Below are positions 11,902 through 24,096 of a DNA stretch of 64,000 nucleotides, one piece after another (position 1 is the stretch's first letter; each line of letters starts with the position of its first letter). Made by a program: the position numbers and the translations under genes. The notes under the pieces were generated by a model that worked only from the letters and a program-made list of their open reading frames with translations, was not told the DNA's origin and did not search any database. Where the stretch lies: contig CDMY01000298.1 of NCBI GenBank assembly GCA_001179505.1, forward strand, positions 3,707 through 67,706, in the 5' to 3' direction. This stretch comes from Vitrella brassicaformis (taxonomy: Eukaryota > Sar > Vitrellaceae).

Positions 11902-14900
11902 CATGGATCAGGGTGTGTCCAGCTCAGAACCTGCGTGTGCGTGTGGTGACCCACCGGGCGGAGATCATCAAGAAGAACGGAAACATGTCCGTCGACAGCT
12001 CGGTCAGCCCGCACCCCCCCACCCAAGCCCCCCACCCACACCACACACAATGGATGGCTTCTCTCCAATGTTGAGTGTGCGTGCAGGCCGGCGAGGGTGG
12101 CGGTCGCTTTGAGGCGTCTGAGCTGGAGGTACTGAAGTAACAAGACCACACACCGAACGCGCTCAACGCCGCACCGAGCAACGCGCTCTCCATCGTGTGC
12201 AGGCCATCGAAACTGAGTTGGAGGCCCTCACCAAGGAGTACGGCGACATCGCACACATAGAGGTGAGTGGGCAACACGAAGATGGTGCAAACGGCCACGT
12301 GTGAGATGCGTGTGCTGTGTTGTGCGTGTGGTGCAGTTGACAGGTTCTGGCGAGCGTGAGGCCCTCGAGCGCAAGATACGGCAGCTCGAGACCATCATCC
12401 AGACACAATCCACTCGGCTCGACGTGCGTTGACCCTCACACCCCGCCCCCCAACACCCACACACATGTGCCCATCTCCCTCTCTCTCTCTGTGTGTGTGT
12501 GTGTCTGCGGTGTGTGCAATCAGCAACTGGGTGTGTCGATCAAGGGCAAGGAGCGGGACCGCAGCAAGACCACCGACATCGTCAAGAACGACAAAGCCAA
12601 GCTCGACCAGCTCAACAAACAGAGGGAGGAGTGCGAGGCCAAGATAGAACAGGTAGGTCGCCACCCACCATACGCGACACACGACTGCGTGATAATCCGC
12701 ACAAGTGTGTTTGTGTGTGTGTGTGTCTGCCGGTTTGTGCAGTTGTCTAACGAGATTCTGGAGTCCGAGAAGGGTCACTTCGCCGAGCTCTCGGCAGCAC
12801 TCGGGGTGGACGACGTCAGAAAGGTAGACATCCAAACCTCACCCAGCAAATACGTTGATGCGCGTGTGTATCCGTTCGTTCGTTGTATGTGCTGTGCAGC
12901 TGGACGACGACATCCGGAAGGAGAAGAAGCGCCGCGAAGAGGACGAGTCCAAACTCCAAAGACAAATCGCAAAGAACAAGTAGCCATCCCCCACATACCA
13001 CTCCCTCTCCCTTTCCCCCTCCCCCACCCCCACAAACACACCTGCGCTCTCTCTCTCTCTCTGTCTCTCTCTCTCTCTCTCTCCGTCCGTGTCTGTGTGT
13101 TGATCAGGACCGATTTGGCCAACTGCCAGCGCACCCGTCAGACGGTGGGCGACCCTGCGAAGCTGCAGGCGAGTGTGGACAAGGTCGAGTCGGACATGAT
13201 AGCGCTCAAGGAGAAGGAGGGCAAGCTCAAGAAGGACAAGATGGACAAGGAGGGGAGGCTCAAGGACAAGGAGAAACAGGCCAAGGAGAAGAAAGACGCG
13301 CAGGACAAGCACGACAAGGATATCAAAAAGTGAGTGAGCTCTGCGAATGAATGGGGATAACGGGGGGGGAAGGTCGGTGACTGAATATCTCCCTCGGCCT
13401 CCCTCTCCGTCTGTCTGTCTCTCTGTCTGTCTGTGTGTGTAGGCATCGTGAGACCCTCCGTGTCAAGCAGAAGGCCAAGACAGAACTCGAGAACGAACTC
13501 GCCAGTGCGGTGAGACGAGACAGACCTACGCGCCCCCCACCGACCCCCACACACACACACGCCATTGCCTCTGTCTGTCTTTCTTTCTTTCTTTCTTTCT
13601 GTCTGTCTCTCTGGTGTCTGTGTGTGCAGCGGAAGCGCATCAACCAGTGCTATGTAGAGATGGTGGACATCATCCGGCAGTGCCTCATGGAGCAGGTCAA
13701 GATACCACTCACAGTCGGATCCATGGACGCATTCAGGTCAGCACCCACCCTACCTCATCGCCTCCTCCTCACTCCACACACCATCTGTCTGTCATGATGG
13801 CTGCAGGCCTCTGTTGGACGAGGTAGAGGTGCTTGACCGCGTTGCCGGGGCCGCCACCCCCTCCCAGACGCCGTCGCTCACCCTCAACGACTCGCACGAC
13901 GCTCCGGAGGGCTTCGACGCGCTCCAGAAGAAGTTCATGGAGTGCTGCAAGAACCTCTCGGGGGAGGGGGGCGGCTTCGACTACAACAACCTCGGCGATG
14001 AAGTATATGCCGCTGCGGTGAGCATGGAGGGGGAGAGGTCGGCGCATCGACCATCCCTCCATCTCTCTCTGTGTGTGTGTGTGTGGGTGGGCGGTGGTAG
14101 GGCAAGGGTGCCGATGCGATTCAGCAGCAGCTGGATGAGTACGACAAGGAGATCGAGGCCATCCAGGCTGAGCTTGACAAGACCAAGCCCAACATGAAGG
14201 CCGAGGAGAAACACGACGAGGCCATGCAGCAACTCAAGGTCAGTCAGTCGGGGCAAACAACCAGCCACTGGGCCTTACACACACCCTTTGGTGTGCCTAT
14301 GTGTCTGCAGAAGCTGGAGAAGGAGTACAACAAGGCGCAGAGGGACATGAGAGGTGCGGTGCAGTCTCCACGACAGAGACACACAGAGATGTGCACACAC
14401 ACATGAATAGATGTCCTTCTCTCTCTGTGTGCTTGTCTGTCTGTCTGTCTGTGGTGTGTGTCTGTCCATCCCGTCAGCGACTGACCAGGAGTGCAAGGCC
14501 CTGCGCAAGAAGCGCCACGACCTCTTCCGCAAATGCTTCAACAAAATCAAACAGGAAATCAAAATGTAGAGAGCGCCATACACCCATACCACCCACACCA
14601 CACACCACACACACTCTCTCTCTGTGTGTGGTCAGCATCTACCCCGAGGTCACCAAGTTCGATGACAACGACGTGGGCGGCAACGCCTTCCTCGACCTCG
14701 AGGACGAATCCAACGAAGAAGTCTTCAACGTGTACGCCTCACCCCCACAGACGCAAAGGCCCACACGCACGCACACACACACCCCACATGAGCATAGCAC
14801 GTGCGTGCTCTTTGTCAGGCCGGTCAAGTACCATGCCATGCCGCCTGCCAAGCGCTTCAGAGACATGTCCCAGGTGGGTGGGTCCACCTATGGGCAGACA

Positions 14901-15826
14901 GGCATACGGGAACCCCACACGGATGTGTGTGTGTGTGATATGGTCACTCAGTTGAGTGGTGGCGAGAAGACCATGGCGGCTTTGGCGCTGCTGTTCGCCA
15001 TCCAGCGCTTCAGACCCGCGCCATTCGTAGTCCTAGACGAGGTCGATGCCGCACTCGGTAACTACGCACACAAATGCGCCCATGCCATCCCGCGCACTCA
15101 TCGAGACGGACCGCTGTTTGTGTTGTGGTGTTTGTCTTCTTCTGTCAGATCCGCGCAACGTGTCGTCGCTCGCCCGCTACCTCCGCAAAGCCCGGTTCCA
15201 GTGCATCGTCATCTCACTCAAAGACAAGTACACCCACAACACAACACACCCAACTGGCACACCCACGCACACGCCCATCCACTCTGTGTGTGTGTGTGTG
15301 TGAGTGTGTCAGGTTGTTTCGCGAGGCCGACAGTCTGGTGGGCATCCACAAGGACCCCGAGGAGCAGACCTCCGACACCCTCACACTCGACCTCACCGAA
15401 TTCGACGCGCCGGCCGAGCGCAAACGCCGCAAGCAGGAGCAGCAGGGCTCACAACGAGACGACGACCAAGATGACCAAGATGACCAAGATGACGACCAGG
15501 AGCCCGACCAAGACGACGAGCATGACGACCCACCATCACCAGCAGCACCAGCAGCAGCAGCGGCCGCCATCGGCAATGGAGATGACGCACAGATGATGAA
15601 TGGCGTGGCGGGGCACGACCACGGCCATGATGGCGAGGAGCAGAACGGTGTGGACGGCCATGACATGGAGGTGGACATGGTCAACGGGCAGCAGCAGCAG
15701 CAGCAGCCTGAGGAGGACGAGAACATGGGCGGCGAGGGAGGCGGTGGCGGTGAGGGTGACGTGGACATGAACGGTGTGGCGGAGGAGGGCGATGGTGAGC
15801 AGATGCAAGATGATGACGACAACTGA
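8023..15826 (+). CDS. SMC1: Cohesin subunit SMC1
   Basis: About 40 small exons encode a full-length SMC ATPase, the cohesin core that with SMC3 forms the ring holding sister chromatids. The N-terminal head has [17 protein letters not shown] and the Walker [20 protein letters not shown], split by an intron. The SMC1-type [17 protein letters not shown] and a [14 protein letters not shown] segment follow. Long coiled coils flank a hinge ([26 protein letters not shown]). The C-terminal head has [12 protein letters not shown], the signature [20 protein letters not shown], Walker [14 protein letters not shown], and [20 protein letters not shown] with the following VGIHK. The [11 protein letters not shown] ending and NFLVFQG separate SMC1 from other SMCs. 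After LTLDLTEFD there is an atypical acidic, Q-rich tail of about 135 residues with DDQDDQDD repeats. The start is the first ATG before [12 protein letters not shown]. Confidence 0.95.
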
Positions 15827-17100
15827 CCCTACCCACACAACCACTCGTCCACACACACACACACATACTCACTGGGTGGGAGAGAGGGGAGGGTATCGCA
15901 GCGAGCCAGACGGCCATGTGGTTCCATAGTGGGGAGGGAGATCGGTTGGTGGGGTACTGGCTAACTCAGACACACACAAAGACAGACAGACAGACAGACA
16001 ATCACGTAGGCAGACCGGCAGACAAGCGGCTACTGTATTAGATGTACACCTACGCACTCACTCTCTTACTGACTCATTGATTGGTTAAGGTGTCCTTCCT
16101 CTCCCTCTCTCTCTCCCTCTCTTGTGCAGGTGGCTAGCCCCGGCTATGCCATGCCATGCCATGACCTTCCTCCCTCTTCCTCCTCTCTGACCGATCGCCC
16201 TGTCTGTCGACCGACCTGTCCGGCTCTGCAGCTGCGTTTTTGACATGCGTCAGTGTCCTTCTCTGTTGATTCTCGGTTGCTGGCTGGAGATGGTTTGATG
16301 CATGCGAGGACAAGCCGCATGTGTCGAGCCATCCACAGCAGGCGCCCTGGCATCAGCAGCGAGGGAGGGAAGGACGAAAGAGCAGTCGTGACGACCGACT
16401 ATCTACCCCTTATTTGTGAATACATGCAGACAGACAGACGGACGGCCTTGACTGACATGGGATGGGTGGTGTGCGCGTCGGTTTTTCTCCCCTGATCGAC
16501 TGACTGGTCGCGTCACTGCCGACAGCATGCGAAGGTAACAGGCGTGGTGTGCTGCATTGTGTTGTGGTGCTGCTGTCGTGTCCATCAGGCGAGAAAGACA
16601 GGCGCGTGCGCCTACCTACCCAGACACGCACGTGGATATGATGTACTTGGTGGAATGTGAGCTGTGGGACTATCCACCTGTCTATCGCTCGCTTCGCTTG
16701 ATGTGCATCCTATCCTGTGGCCGCCAGACGCAGCACATGTTGGTTGAATGAATCCGTTGATGACTGTGTGGACCCCTGTCCGTCCATCCATCCATCCACT
16801 GTCGTCCCAACAAACATCTTGTTGTGTGTGAGAGTCTCGAACGAATGGGTTGTGTGATACTTGATGACGCCATGCACGCACAGGGTCGGTCCCATGCACA
16901 AATTTCATGAATGTGGTGTTCGCGCATCTCATACAGCTGTACAGCACATGCATGGCGTCAGCTCAGAATCGCTGCACTGCCTGTCGTCTGCTACGAGTGA
17001 TCCACCAACACAGCCAGCCTGGCAGACAAGCATCCCAGACATTCACGAAGAGCAGACAGTCAAGGCCTGTGAGTCAGAATGATTGGCGATTCTCTCACCT
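15827..17100. other. Tail-to-tail intergenic region with repeat copy A
   Basis: No gene is seen. It contains CA and CAGA microsatellites after the SMC1 stop, TGCCA repeats near 16145, and the first copy of a 103-bp repeat at 16649-16751. Open frames here are short and low-complexity. Confidence 0.6.
16649..16751. repeat. 103-bp dispersed repeat, copy A
   Basis: It begins GGTGGAATGTGAGCTGTGGG and ends CAGCACATGTTGGTTGAATGA. It is the same as 21926-22028 over 103 bases apart from one substitution (CCACCTG here, CAACCTG there). Flanks differ. No terminal inverted repeat or target-site duplication is evident. It may be a small transposable element or a duplicated non-coding RNA gene. Confidence 0.85.
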
Positions 17101-19234
17101 TCAGGCATTGGATGGTGCAGTCATTTTCACGTACGTGCCCCCAAAGACGCGATTGATGTTGATTGTGAGGCCTCCGACGTTGGTTCCCACAGGGAAGGGG
17201 GCGCGGATGGAATCATGCTGCACAGCTGTAGCGTCGACCGTCAGAGTCACACGCTGAAGGCCCCTGATGTGCCGGATCACCGACACGAGGCCGGTGCGGA
17301 CAACGCTGCCCGCATCCTCCACGCCAGTAGGCACTAAAGGGAGGAAACACACACAAGGCAGAAATGAGGACGGACATAGCTAATGCCCTCTTCTCTCAGC
17401 GTACGTGTCAGCTTGAAGTCTAGCGCCTTGATCGTTGGCAATCTGTCCGCCCCCACCAGCTGGTCGACGCCGACCTCCCCCATCCGCACCTCACTCACCT
17501 CCCTCTCCCTCCCCAGCGCCGCCAACACGCCCACCTTCTCCTCAGCACCCGACAACCGGTAGATGTCCACCCTCCCCACCTTCTTGGGCATCTTGCTGGC
17601 GAACAGCTGGCCAGCAGCAACACCCAGGTTGCTCCAGACATGCAGCTCTGAGGCTTTTGGGAACGGCTGCAAGTGGCTGATCATGGCGGGGTCGGGCGAT
17701 GGCGTGTTGGCCGGGGGATCGAGGCCAGGGGCGTCGTTGTGAGCCAACACCTTCGTGGCCTCGTCGAATGAGAGTGTCTTGGCCATCTCGCTGGCCGATT
17801 GGCTGTGGCTGGCGTGCGGGTCGGTGAGGCCGTCCCCGGTGAAGGTGTACCTCACCGATGCGGCCTGCAATGCCAGCTGCTGGATCATGGTCTTGAGTGG
17901 GGGTGAGGGGCGGATGGGGAACTCGTGGTGGTAGAAGACGGAGAGGTCGAAGCCGAAACGGCCGCAGGTGGTGGTGAGCGTGAGTGGGGCGTCTGGTCGG
18001 CAGCACCTGCGGATCAGCCGATCCAGGGCGAGCAGCACAGGCATATTGCGGCGGCTGATGTCGTAGCCGACAGCAAAGCCCACGCGTAACTCCTGGAGCG
18101 ACTGTCGGCAGCCACGCGCAACGAGCACTTCCTGAAGACAACAAGCACAGATGCAAGAAGGACATCATGAGCCAACCCAGGTGCCTCCCTTGTTGTCACC
18201 TGAAGCCGATCGACGCCCGCCGGGTTGTTACCTTCGACGTGAATGGTGCCGATGCTCTCCAGCTGGGCGAGTCGCCCTCCCTGCTGCCCATCACGTGCCG
18301 CAGGGACGCGCTCAAATACATCCGCCCACCCCTCACCCCTAAAAGCACCGCCCACACGCCGCAGCGAGCGGGACGAGCTGATGAATCGGCCCACTCTGTC
18401 GCCGCGGGACCCCCCCTCCAGCACAATGCCGAGTGAGGGCATCTCCCAGCGTCGGCCGGCCAGCCTCCGACGGGGACCCTTAAAGGTGGTGAGTGCGTGG
18501 AGGGTCGGGGGCGGGTCGAGACGAGGGGGGAGAGGCGGACGAGTCCTTGCGACGGTGTGCCTCGCCGTGCCTCTCAGCCGAACCTCTTGGATGGTGATGG
18601 CCTGCAGGGTCCCGCCGCCCATGTTGGCTGCACGTCGCCGGCCACGTGGCCCTCTACCAGGGCCACAAACACGTCCAGACACCACAAGGCAGCGTGGAAG
18701 GGACGGCGGAGGACGATGGTTGTGAGATGGGTGAGAAGCGCCCCCAGCTGGCTGACGAGAGGGGCGGGAATGCGCCGCCAGAAGCACCGCTCCTCGCACG
18801 TGCCGCAACTGATGGTGAGGTGCGTGTGGGCCGGTGCAGCCTGCTGGTAGATGGACTGGCTCAGCTGCACCAGCAAGTAGAGGGGCAGGAAGGCCACAAT
18901 ACTGACGCGAAGGCCAGGCTGCAAACACCCACATCACACACAGGGAGGAATCAGCGTGGCGTTCATTCTGGACATGTGTGCATCGGCTTGCCTCGTCAGT
19001 GATTCCTTGCCAAAGGACGCGCTCCCTCTCTTCCCGACGCTGTCGCTCTCCATCACTCTCGCCACCACCACCACCACCAGCAGCAGCCGATGAAGACGCT
19101 GCCGGCGTGTGATAAGACCTCTTGACCTGCACCCATGCACCCAGCACACACACAGCCAACATCCCTCTGTTGACATGCGCCAGTTATTGCAAGCGGTGCT
19201 GCGATGCGCCTTACCTGTCTACCGTCCTCCATGG
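17101..19234 (-). CDS. Unknown protein, possibly LRR-like repeats
   Basis: Six exons can be threaded: 19234-19217 (MEDGRQ), about 19135-18997, about 18920-18658, 18601-18201, 18132-17402 and about 17332-17101. The 56-bp intron at 18657-18602 restores a single frame. The intron after exon 2 appears to start with GC (GAG|GCAAGC). The N-terminal part has a Gly/Ser tract (AAAGGGGGGESDGERQRREE) and a hydrophobic, possibly membrane segment (VSIVAFLPLYLLVQLSQSIY). The rest has irregular leucine-rich strands such as SLQELRVGFAVGYDISRRN, ELHVWSNLGVAAGQLFASKM and TIKALDFKLT, suggestive of a repeat scaffold. I do not recognise the family. Confidence 0.55.
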
Positions 19235-19982
19235 CTGCAGATCTGATTCAGCGGCTCGGTATCTGCCCTCCGCTGCGATGAGCACTCCAATCAATGCCTT
19301 CTCTGAGGCCGCTACTTAACCGATGCTAACGGTCCCTCCCTGACGCACAAACACACACAGCACATGATCGAGGGAGGCACCGATGGTGAATGCGCCTCCT
19401 CCCTGCCTGCGGTACCTCAGGAAGGACAGACGCGATGATGCTTCTCAGTCGACCCATCGATTTGAGGCGTAGAAGGCACAGCGCGGGGCCTCAGCCGCCC
19501 CTGATGCTGCACGCGCCCCCCCCTGCCTCCTCTTCCTTGCATCGGTCCGATCTGCGAGCTCGAATCTCCGCATGGGAAACTTCCGGGTTCTCAGTTTTGA
19601 CCGATGACAGGCTTGTCTGATGCCTCCACACTTCCTCTCGTCACCATACACCCATTCACTCACTCACTCACTCACTCACTGACCGGTGCGCGAAGCCTTC
19701 CCATCAGCGAGGCTCACTGAGGCGGGCAGACTCATAGAAACGACAGGAAACACATATTCTCTTCCCTCCCTGCGTGGCTGTGCGGTGTGTGCGCTGTCAG
19801 ATCTGACGGTGACGGGCTGAAATGAGAGATTTCGCACATGTGCGGGGCAGCAAGCGCCTGACGCCAAAACTCACACACTGAGCAGTGAGTCGGTAAGCTG
19901 AGAGGACAGGCGCACTGATGACTGCATCCCATCTCGCTGTGTGGTTGCTTCCTTGGTGCAGGTGGTTGACCGTGTTCGTCAC
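19235..19982. other. Head-to-head intergenic region
   Basis: This 748-bp interval is the longest of the divergent spacers. It holds the AAGCTCG-type motif at 19552-19561, a (CACT)n run near 19655-19680, and no convincing exon. Confidence 0.5.
19552..19561 (-). promoter_or_regulatory. GAGCTCGCAG motif
   Basis: The plus strand reads CTGCGAGCTC; the minus strand reads GAGCTCGCAGATC. It lies about 320 bp upstream of the minus gene start at 19234 and belongs to the recurrent motif family. Confidence 0.35.
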
Positions 19983-21698
19983 ATGGACAGTAGCCACGAG
20001 GCCCCGGCTCCCTCGAGAGGTGGGCGCCAAGAAGAGACCAACAGCAACAAACAGCATAGGGAAGCGGTACGCACAAGTCCACACCCACACAGACACAGAC
20101 ATACAAGCTCATTGATGTGTGTCGCTGGTCAGGTGTCTGCTGATGACGGCGGCGCCAAGAAGCGTAGACGCGTAGACATCAGCCATGCTGCTTCTGGTGG
20201 TGGTGGTGGGCCTAGCGGAGGTACGCAAAGCATCGGCTGCCGTTGTGGTACTGCACATCGTCATTACCCCGTCCTGTGCTGTGTGTTGTGGTGCCTTCAG
20301 GTGGCTCGATTGCTGCGGCAGAGTCACAGCAGCAACAAGAGGGAGGTGCCACCTCCCTGTCGGCAGATCTGACGACCCCCATCCAGCACCCCCAGCAGCA
20401 GCAGCAGCAGCATCCCGTGTGGTACGTCTGCGCCCACCGCGGCAACGATTTCCTGCTCCGGGATGTGCTGCAGCTGAGGAAGACCTGCTGCTGGGCCAGA
20501 GGCCTCTTCGGAGCGCCTCAGCTGCGACAGCGGCTCAACCATGAACTCAGCACACAGGCGGGGCTGCGGCGGACGGCCAACGGACAGCAGCTGCTGACAT
20601 TTGACGAGCAGCAGATGGGCGAGGGTGACCTGCTGGCGGCGCTGTGTGTGACGGAGGCGGGCGGCTGGAGTGAGATGAGCGAGGCGGTCGAGCTGGCGGG
20701 GCAGTGCAGCAACTGCCAGCTGCCTGTGAGGCTCACTCCGGCCGATCTGCACCAATACCCAAACAAGACGGTAAGCCAACCGAGGGAGGGAGGGAGGGAG
20801 GGAGAGAGACGAATGGCTCTCAATCGGTGTGGGGTGTGGTGTGTTGATGTGTTGTGTGTGCAGGCGTATTTGGCCGCTCCCCGTGTGTTGGCTCAGCTCA
20901 AGATGGTCGGCCCCCACATCCACCTCGGCGACGGCGTGACCTTCCAGCTGTTCCAGCACGGCAACACACTGCGGGCCGTCAAGGACGAGGACGGCTTCGA
21001 GATCGACATCAACCCGCCCATCCCTGCTTACCATCTCTTTCAGCAGCACCGACAGCAGCACGACCCGCCAGTCCGCAGCAGGATCTACTATTCTCGGCCC
21101 ACGAACTGGTTGCTGCTGAGTGCATACGACTACGCATCTGTGTCGTCGTGTGTCAAGAAGATCGTCCTCGACACACACTTCGTGCAGACTCCTCAGATCA
21201 ACAGGTGAGGCGGGGCATCGCTCTGTGAGGGCATTGCCACGACACACGAGTGTGTGTATGTGTGTGTGTCAGGCGTGTCGACAACGGCCGGCCGGACACC
21301 ATCACGACACAGTCCCCCCACACACCAGTGGCGGGCTGCACCACCACCGCATCATTCCGCTTCACTGACAGTCACTTGACTTGGCGTGATCTCGTGCTCA
21401 CCGACGCCGGCCACTCGTTCGTCGCACGGATCGCCGTCACGGATCTGCTGCACAACAACGGTCAGCCCAGCACAGCACAGCAAACCGTTGGGGGAGGAGG
21501 GTGGCAAATCCAGGGAGGCACATACTCTTATGCGCTGTCCTCCCCTGTCGTCCATTTGCAGTGCGTGTGCTCATCTCCACGACCGAGTCGGCTGTGTCTG
21601 GTGTGGGTGGTGCCTTCAAGGACCGCTTCCCGGAGACCACTCGGCTGGCGCGTGTGGTGCTTGGGGCCAGCATCGCGCAGAGGATCTTCGAGCGATAG
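19983..21698 (+). CDS. Unknown nuclear-type protein
   Basis: Six exons can be read: 19983-20066, about 20133-20218, about 20302-20770, about 20863-21205, about 21272-21460 and about 21562-21698. The N-terminus is hydrophilic with a probable nuclear localisation signal (GAKKRRRVDIS) and a poly-Q stretch (HPQQQQQQHP). The globular part starts PVWYVCAHRGNDFLLRDVLQ and includes ELAGQCSNCQLPVRLTPADL, DGVTFQLFQHGNTLRAVKDE and WRDLVLTDAGHSFVARIAVT. It ends ARVVLGASIAQRIFER. The two cysteines in CSNC are not enough for a zinc finger. I do not recognise the family. The ATG at 19983 is the first in this frame. Confidence 0.6.
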
Positions 21699-22645
21699 AC
21701 AGCTGGTGTATGTCTGCATCAAACACGACTGACACCAGCAGAAGATGCCGACACGACGTACTCAATGGTGTCGGTGTCTGATATCTTTCGGTGCGTGTCA
21801 GGCTGGGGGATGGTGTGGTGTTGACATTGGAGCGATCTGCCCGACATATTCTCGCAAGTGTGGGTGGTAGATAGTGGCGTGCTGTCTGCTGTGGTACTGG
21901 CTGATGGATGGGTGGGTGGGTGGGTGGTGGAATGTGAGCTGTGGGACTATCAACCTGTCTATCGCTCGCTTCGCTTGATGTGCATCCTATCCTGTGGCCG
22001 CCAGACGCAGCACATGTTGGTTGAATGACTGCCTTTGTTGATTGATGAAGGTGCCCATCCATTTATCGAACCATCCACTGTCCCGCCGACGGCGGTGGAC
22101 ACACATCCCCTCCCCGCCCCGGGAACTCAGTCCAACACAACCAACCAATCGCAGGCAGCCCCTTCACGTGAGTAAGGCCCATCTGGTAGGAAAGGCCAAC
22201 ATGGATGCTGCCTGCCGCGCAACCGCACTCACACAGAGTGGACATGGCAGCACCAATCATTCCCACCGCACGATATATATATACACACACAACAGACAGA
22301 CAGACAGACAGACAAGGTGAGGAAGAATGGCAGAATGAACACGCGCACGAGACACCTGGCTTGCCGACGGATATGTGGCAAGGAGAGTGACGATGAATGG
22401 GCTCCACCACACGCACGCGTGTGTGCGCGAGAGTCCATTCGTCTGCCGCCCCCATCGTCACACCACTGCACACAGACGTCACTGGAAATGGACCACACAG
22501 CCAGACCACCACACCCAATGTATATGCACTGCCCACCCCAGGCGGCCACCATCCGATGTGCCGTTCACAGAAACACCACAGAAGGGCAGAGAGCGATGAA
22601 TAAAGGAATGGACGAGTAGGCAGGTGTAGGATGGATAAATATGCT
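21699..22645. other. Tail-to-tail intergenic region with repeat copy B
   Basis: It contains the second 103-bp repeat copy (21926-22028), directly preceded by (GGTG)n, and an AT/CA/CAGA microsatellite at about 22262-22315. Open frames on the minus strand here are long but low-complexity and cross the stop of the U-box-like gene in other frames. No gene is supported. Confidence 0.6.
21926..22028. repeat. 103-bp dispersed repeat, copy B
   Basis: It is near-identical to 16649-16751 and in the same orientation. Both copies lie between convergent gene ends, downstream of a plus-strand gene, about 5.2 kb apart. Confidence 0.85.
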
Positions 22646-24096
22646 TCAGGTCGTGCAAGGGAAGAGTTCCTGCAACAGACAAAAGAAAGGGATGGATGGA
22701 CGGATGGATCCGTCTGTCGGTGTCCCCCTCCGCTCACCCGCAGGATGGCCGACACAGCCGTCTTGAATGTGCCATTGCGAACACGCGAGTAGGTATCGTC
22801 TGCACAGCAACGCAATGCTGCTCTCGGGCGCCTCCACCCATCCAGCCCATCCATCCATCTCCTTACCGTTTTGTGCCTCGCCGTCGGGCGGCACGGACAA
22901 GCACACCCATTTGCGGAAGAAGCGCTCCACACGTATGCTCCCAGACAACACCTGCTTCAACTCCTTGACCTTATCAAATCACGCAAGCCAGAGAACCGTT
23001 CCCAGCAGACGTCCACACATCCACCCACCCACCCTTTGTCACCATTGTCATGTATTGGTGTGCATGCCTGACTGCCTGACCTGCTCATCGGACGGCTCGG
23101 TGTGGGCCTGTAGCTCGCCAAACCACTGCATCATGTTCGTCAGCACCGTCTCGTTGACCTGTCAGAGGACCACACAGTACGGAAGGCATCACTGGCACAT
23201 GCATGTATTGGCGCGCATGCACTTGACCCGACTCACCGCGTTAAGAAGGCCCGCTGGAGGGCGCCCCAGGACGACGCCCGTCACCATCACCTCGTCATCG
23301 TCATGGTCATCGTCAGCCAAATCTATCACCTTCCGTGCCTCACCTTCCCCACCACCGGCATGACCAGCAGCTGCTGCTGCTGCCCCTGCTGATGCACCAC
23401 GACCCCTCTCGACCTTCGGGCGCTTCGACGCCCCATCGCCGCCCGGCGGGCTGCCCCTCTTGTTCTGGTCCTTCTGCATCTGGTCCCGCGCCCAGCCCTC
23501 GATGACCCTGAGGGCAGAGCGGTCGGGGACGAGGTCGGCCTTAGTCAGTCGCTTGTCGCTGCTCGGGCTGCGGTCGCTCTGTCGATCAAAGCAAGAGGGA
23601 GAAGAGTTGCGGGGTGTGGTGTCGTGTGGTGTGGTGTGGTGTGTCCGTTGGTCGGTCACTGCCTGCCTGCCTGACCACTGCTTACGTGGTCGAGGTGGTC
23701 GCAGATGGCGTGGTACTCGTATGTGGTCTGAGAGGTGGGGCTCTGAACAGGCTGGCGGGGCACACCCAACGTGATGGGGCAGGTTGGCAAGAACTCTGCA
23801 CACAAACAAAGCCAGACAAGAGGGAAGACATCATCGCAGCCGCACAGACGTCATCAGACGCGGTGCGGCTGCGTACCTGGTACATCCTCCTCACGCAGCC
23901 CATCAATGAACTCCCACACGTCATCGGGTAGCCTCGGGTACCTCACCGCCTCACCACCACCCGCAGCGCCACCATCAGCCTCTGCATCAGCCGCCGGTGC
24001 AAGTGGTTGAGCGCCGTTGGTGGACGAAGCGCCCTGGGCTCCCTGACCGCTCGGCCTAGTGCCCGCCGACGGACTGAAGCCAAAAAAGGGAAACAT
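22646..24096 (-). CDS. U-box-like domain protein, possible E3 ubiquitin ligase
   Basis: About seven exons run from MFPFFGFSPSAG (24096) to a stop at 22646. After a low-complexity Ala/Gly segment is PRLPDDVWEFIDGLREEDVP, then a U-box-like block: FLPTCPITLGVPRQPVQSPT, YEYHAICDHLDH, KRLTKADLVPDRSALRVIEG and the next residue W. The C-P-I-T...P-V spacing, Y-E-x-x-A-I helix and L-x-x-x-D-L-V-P-D closure are typical of U-box folds, which recruit E2 enzymes. A basic NLS-like SKRPKVERGRG and an acidic DLADDDHDDDE tract follow. Later exons give VNETVLTNMMQWFGELQAHT, VKELKQVLSGSIRVERFFRK and a short end ELFPCTT. An SP-RING (SUMO ligase) is an alternative. An extra upstream ATG (MRCVQ) is in frame. Confidence 0.55.

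Noticed and set aside
22063-22932. 289-codon minus open frame after the U-box-like gene
   Set aside because: It reads through introns, the 103-bp repeat border and microsatellites in the wrong frame; the spliced U-box-like gene ends at 22646.
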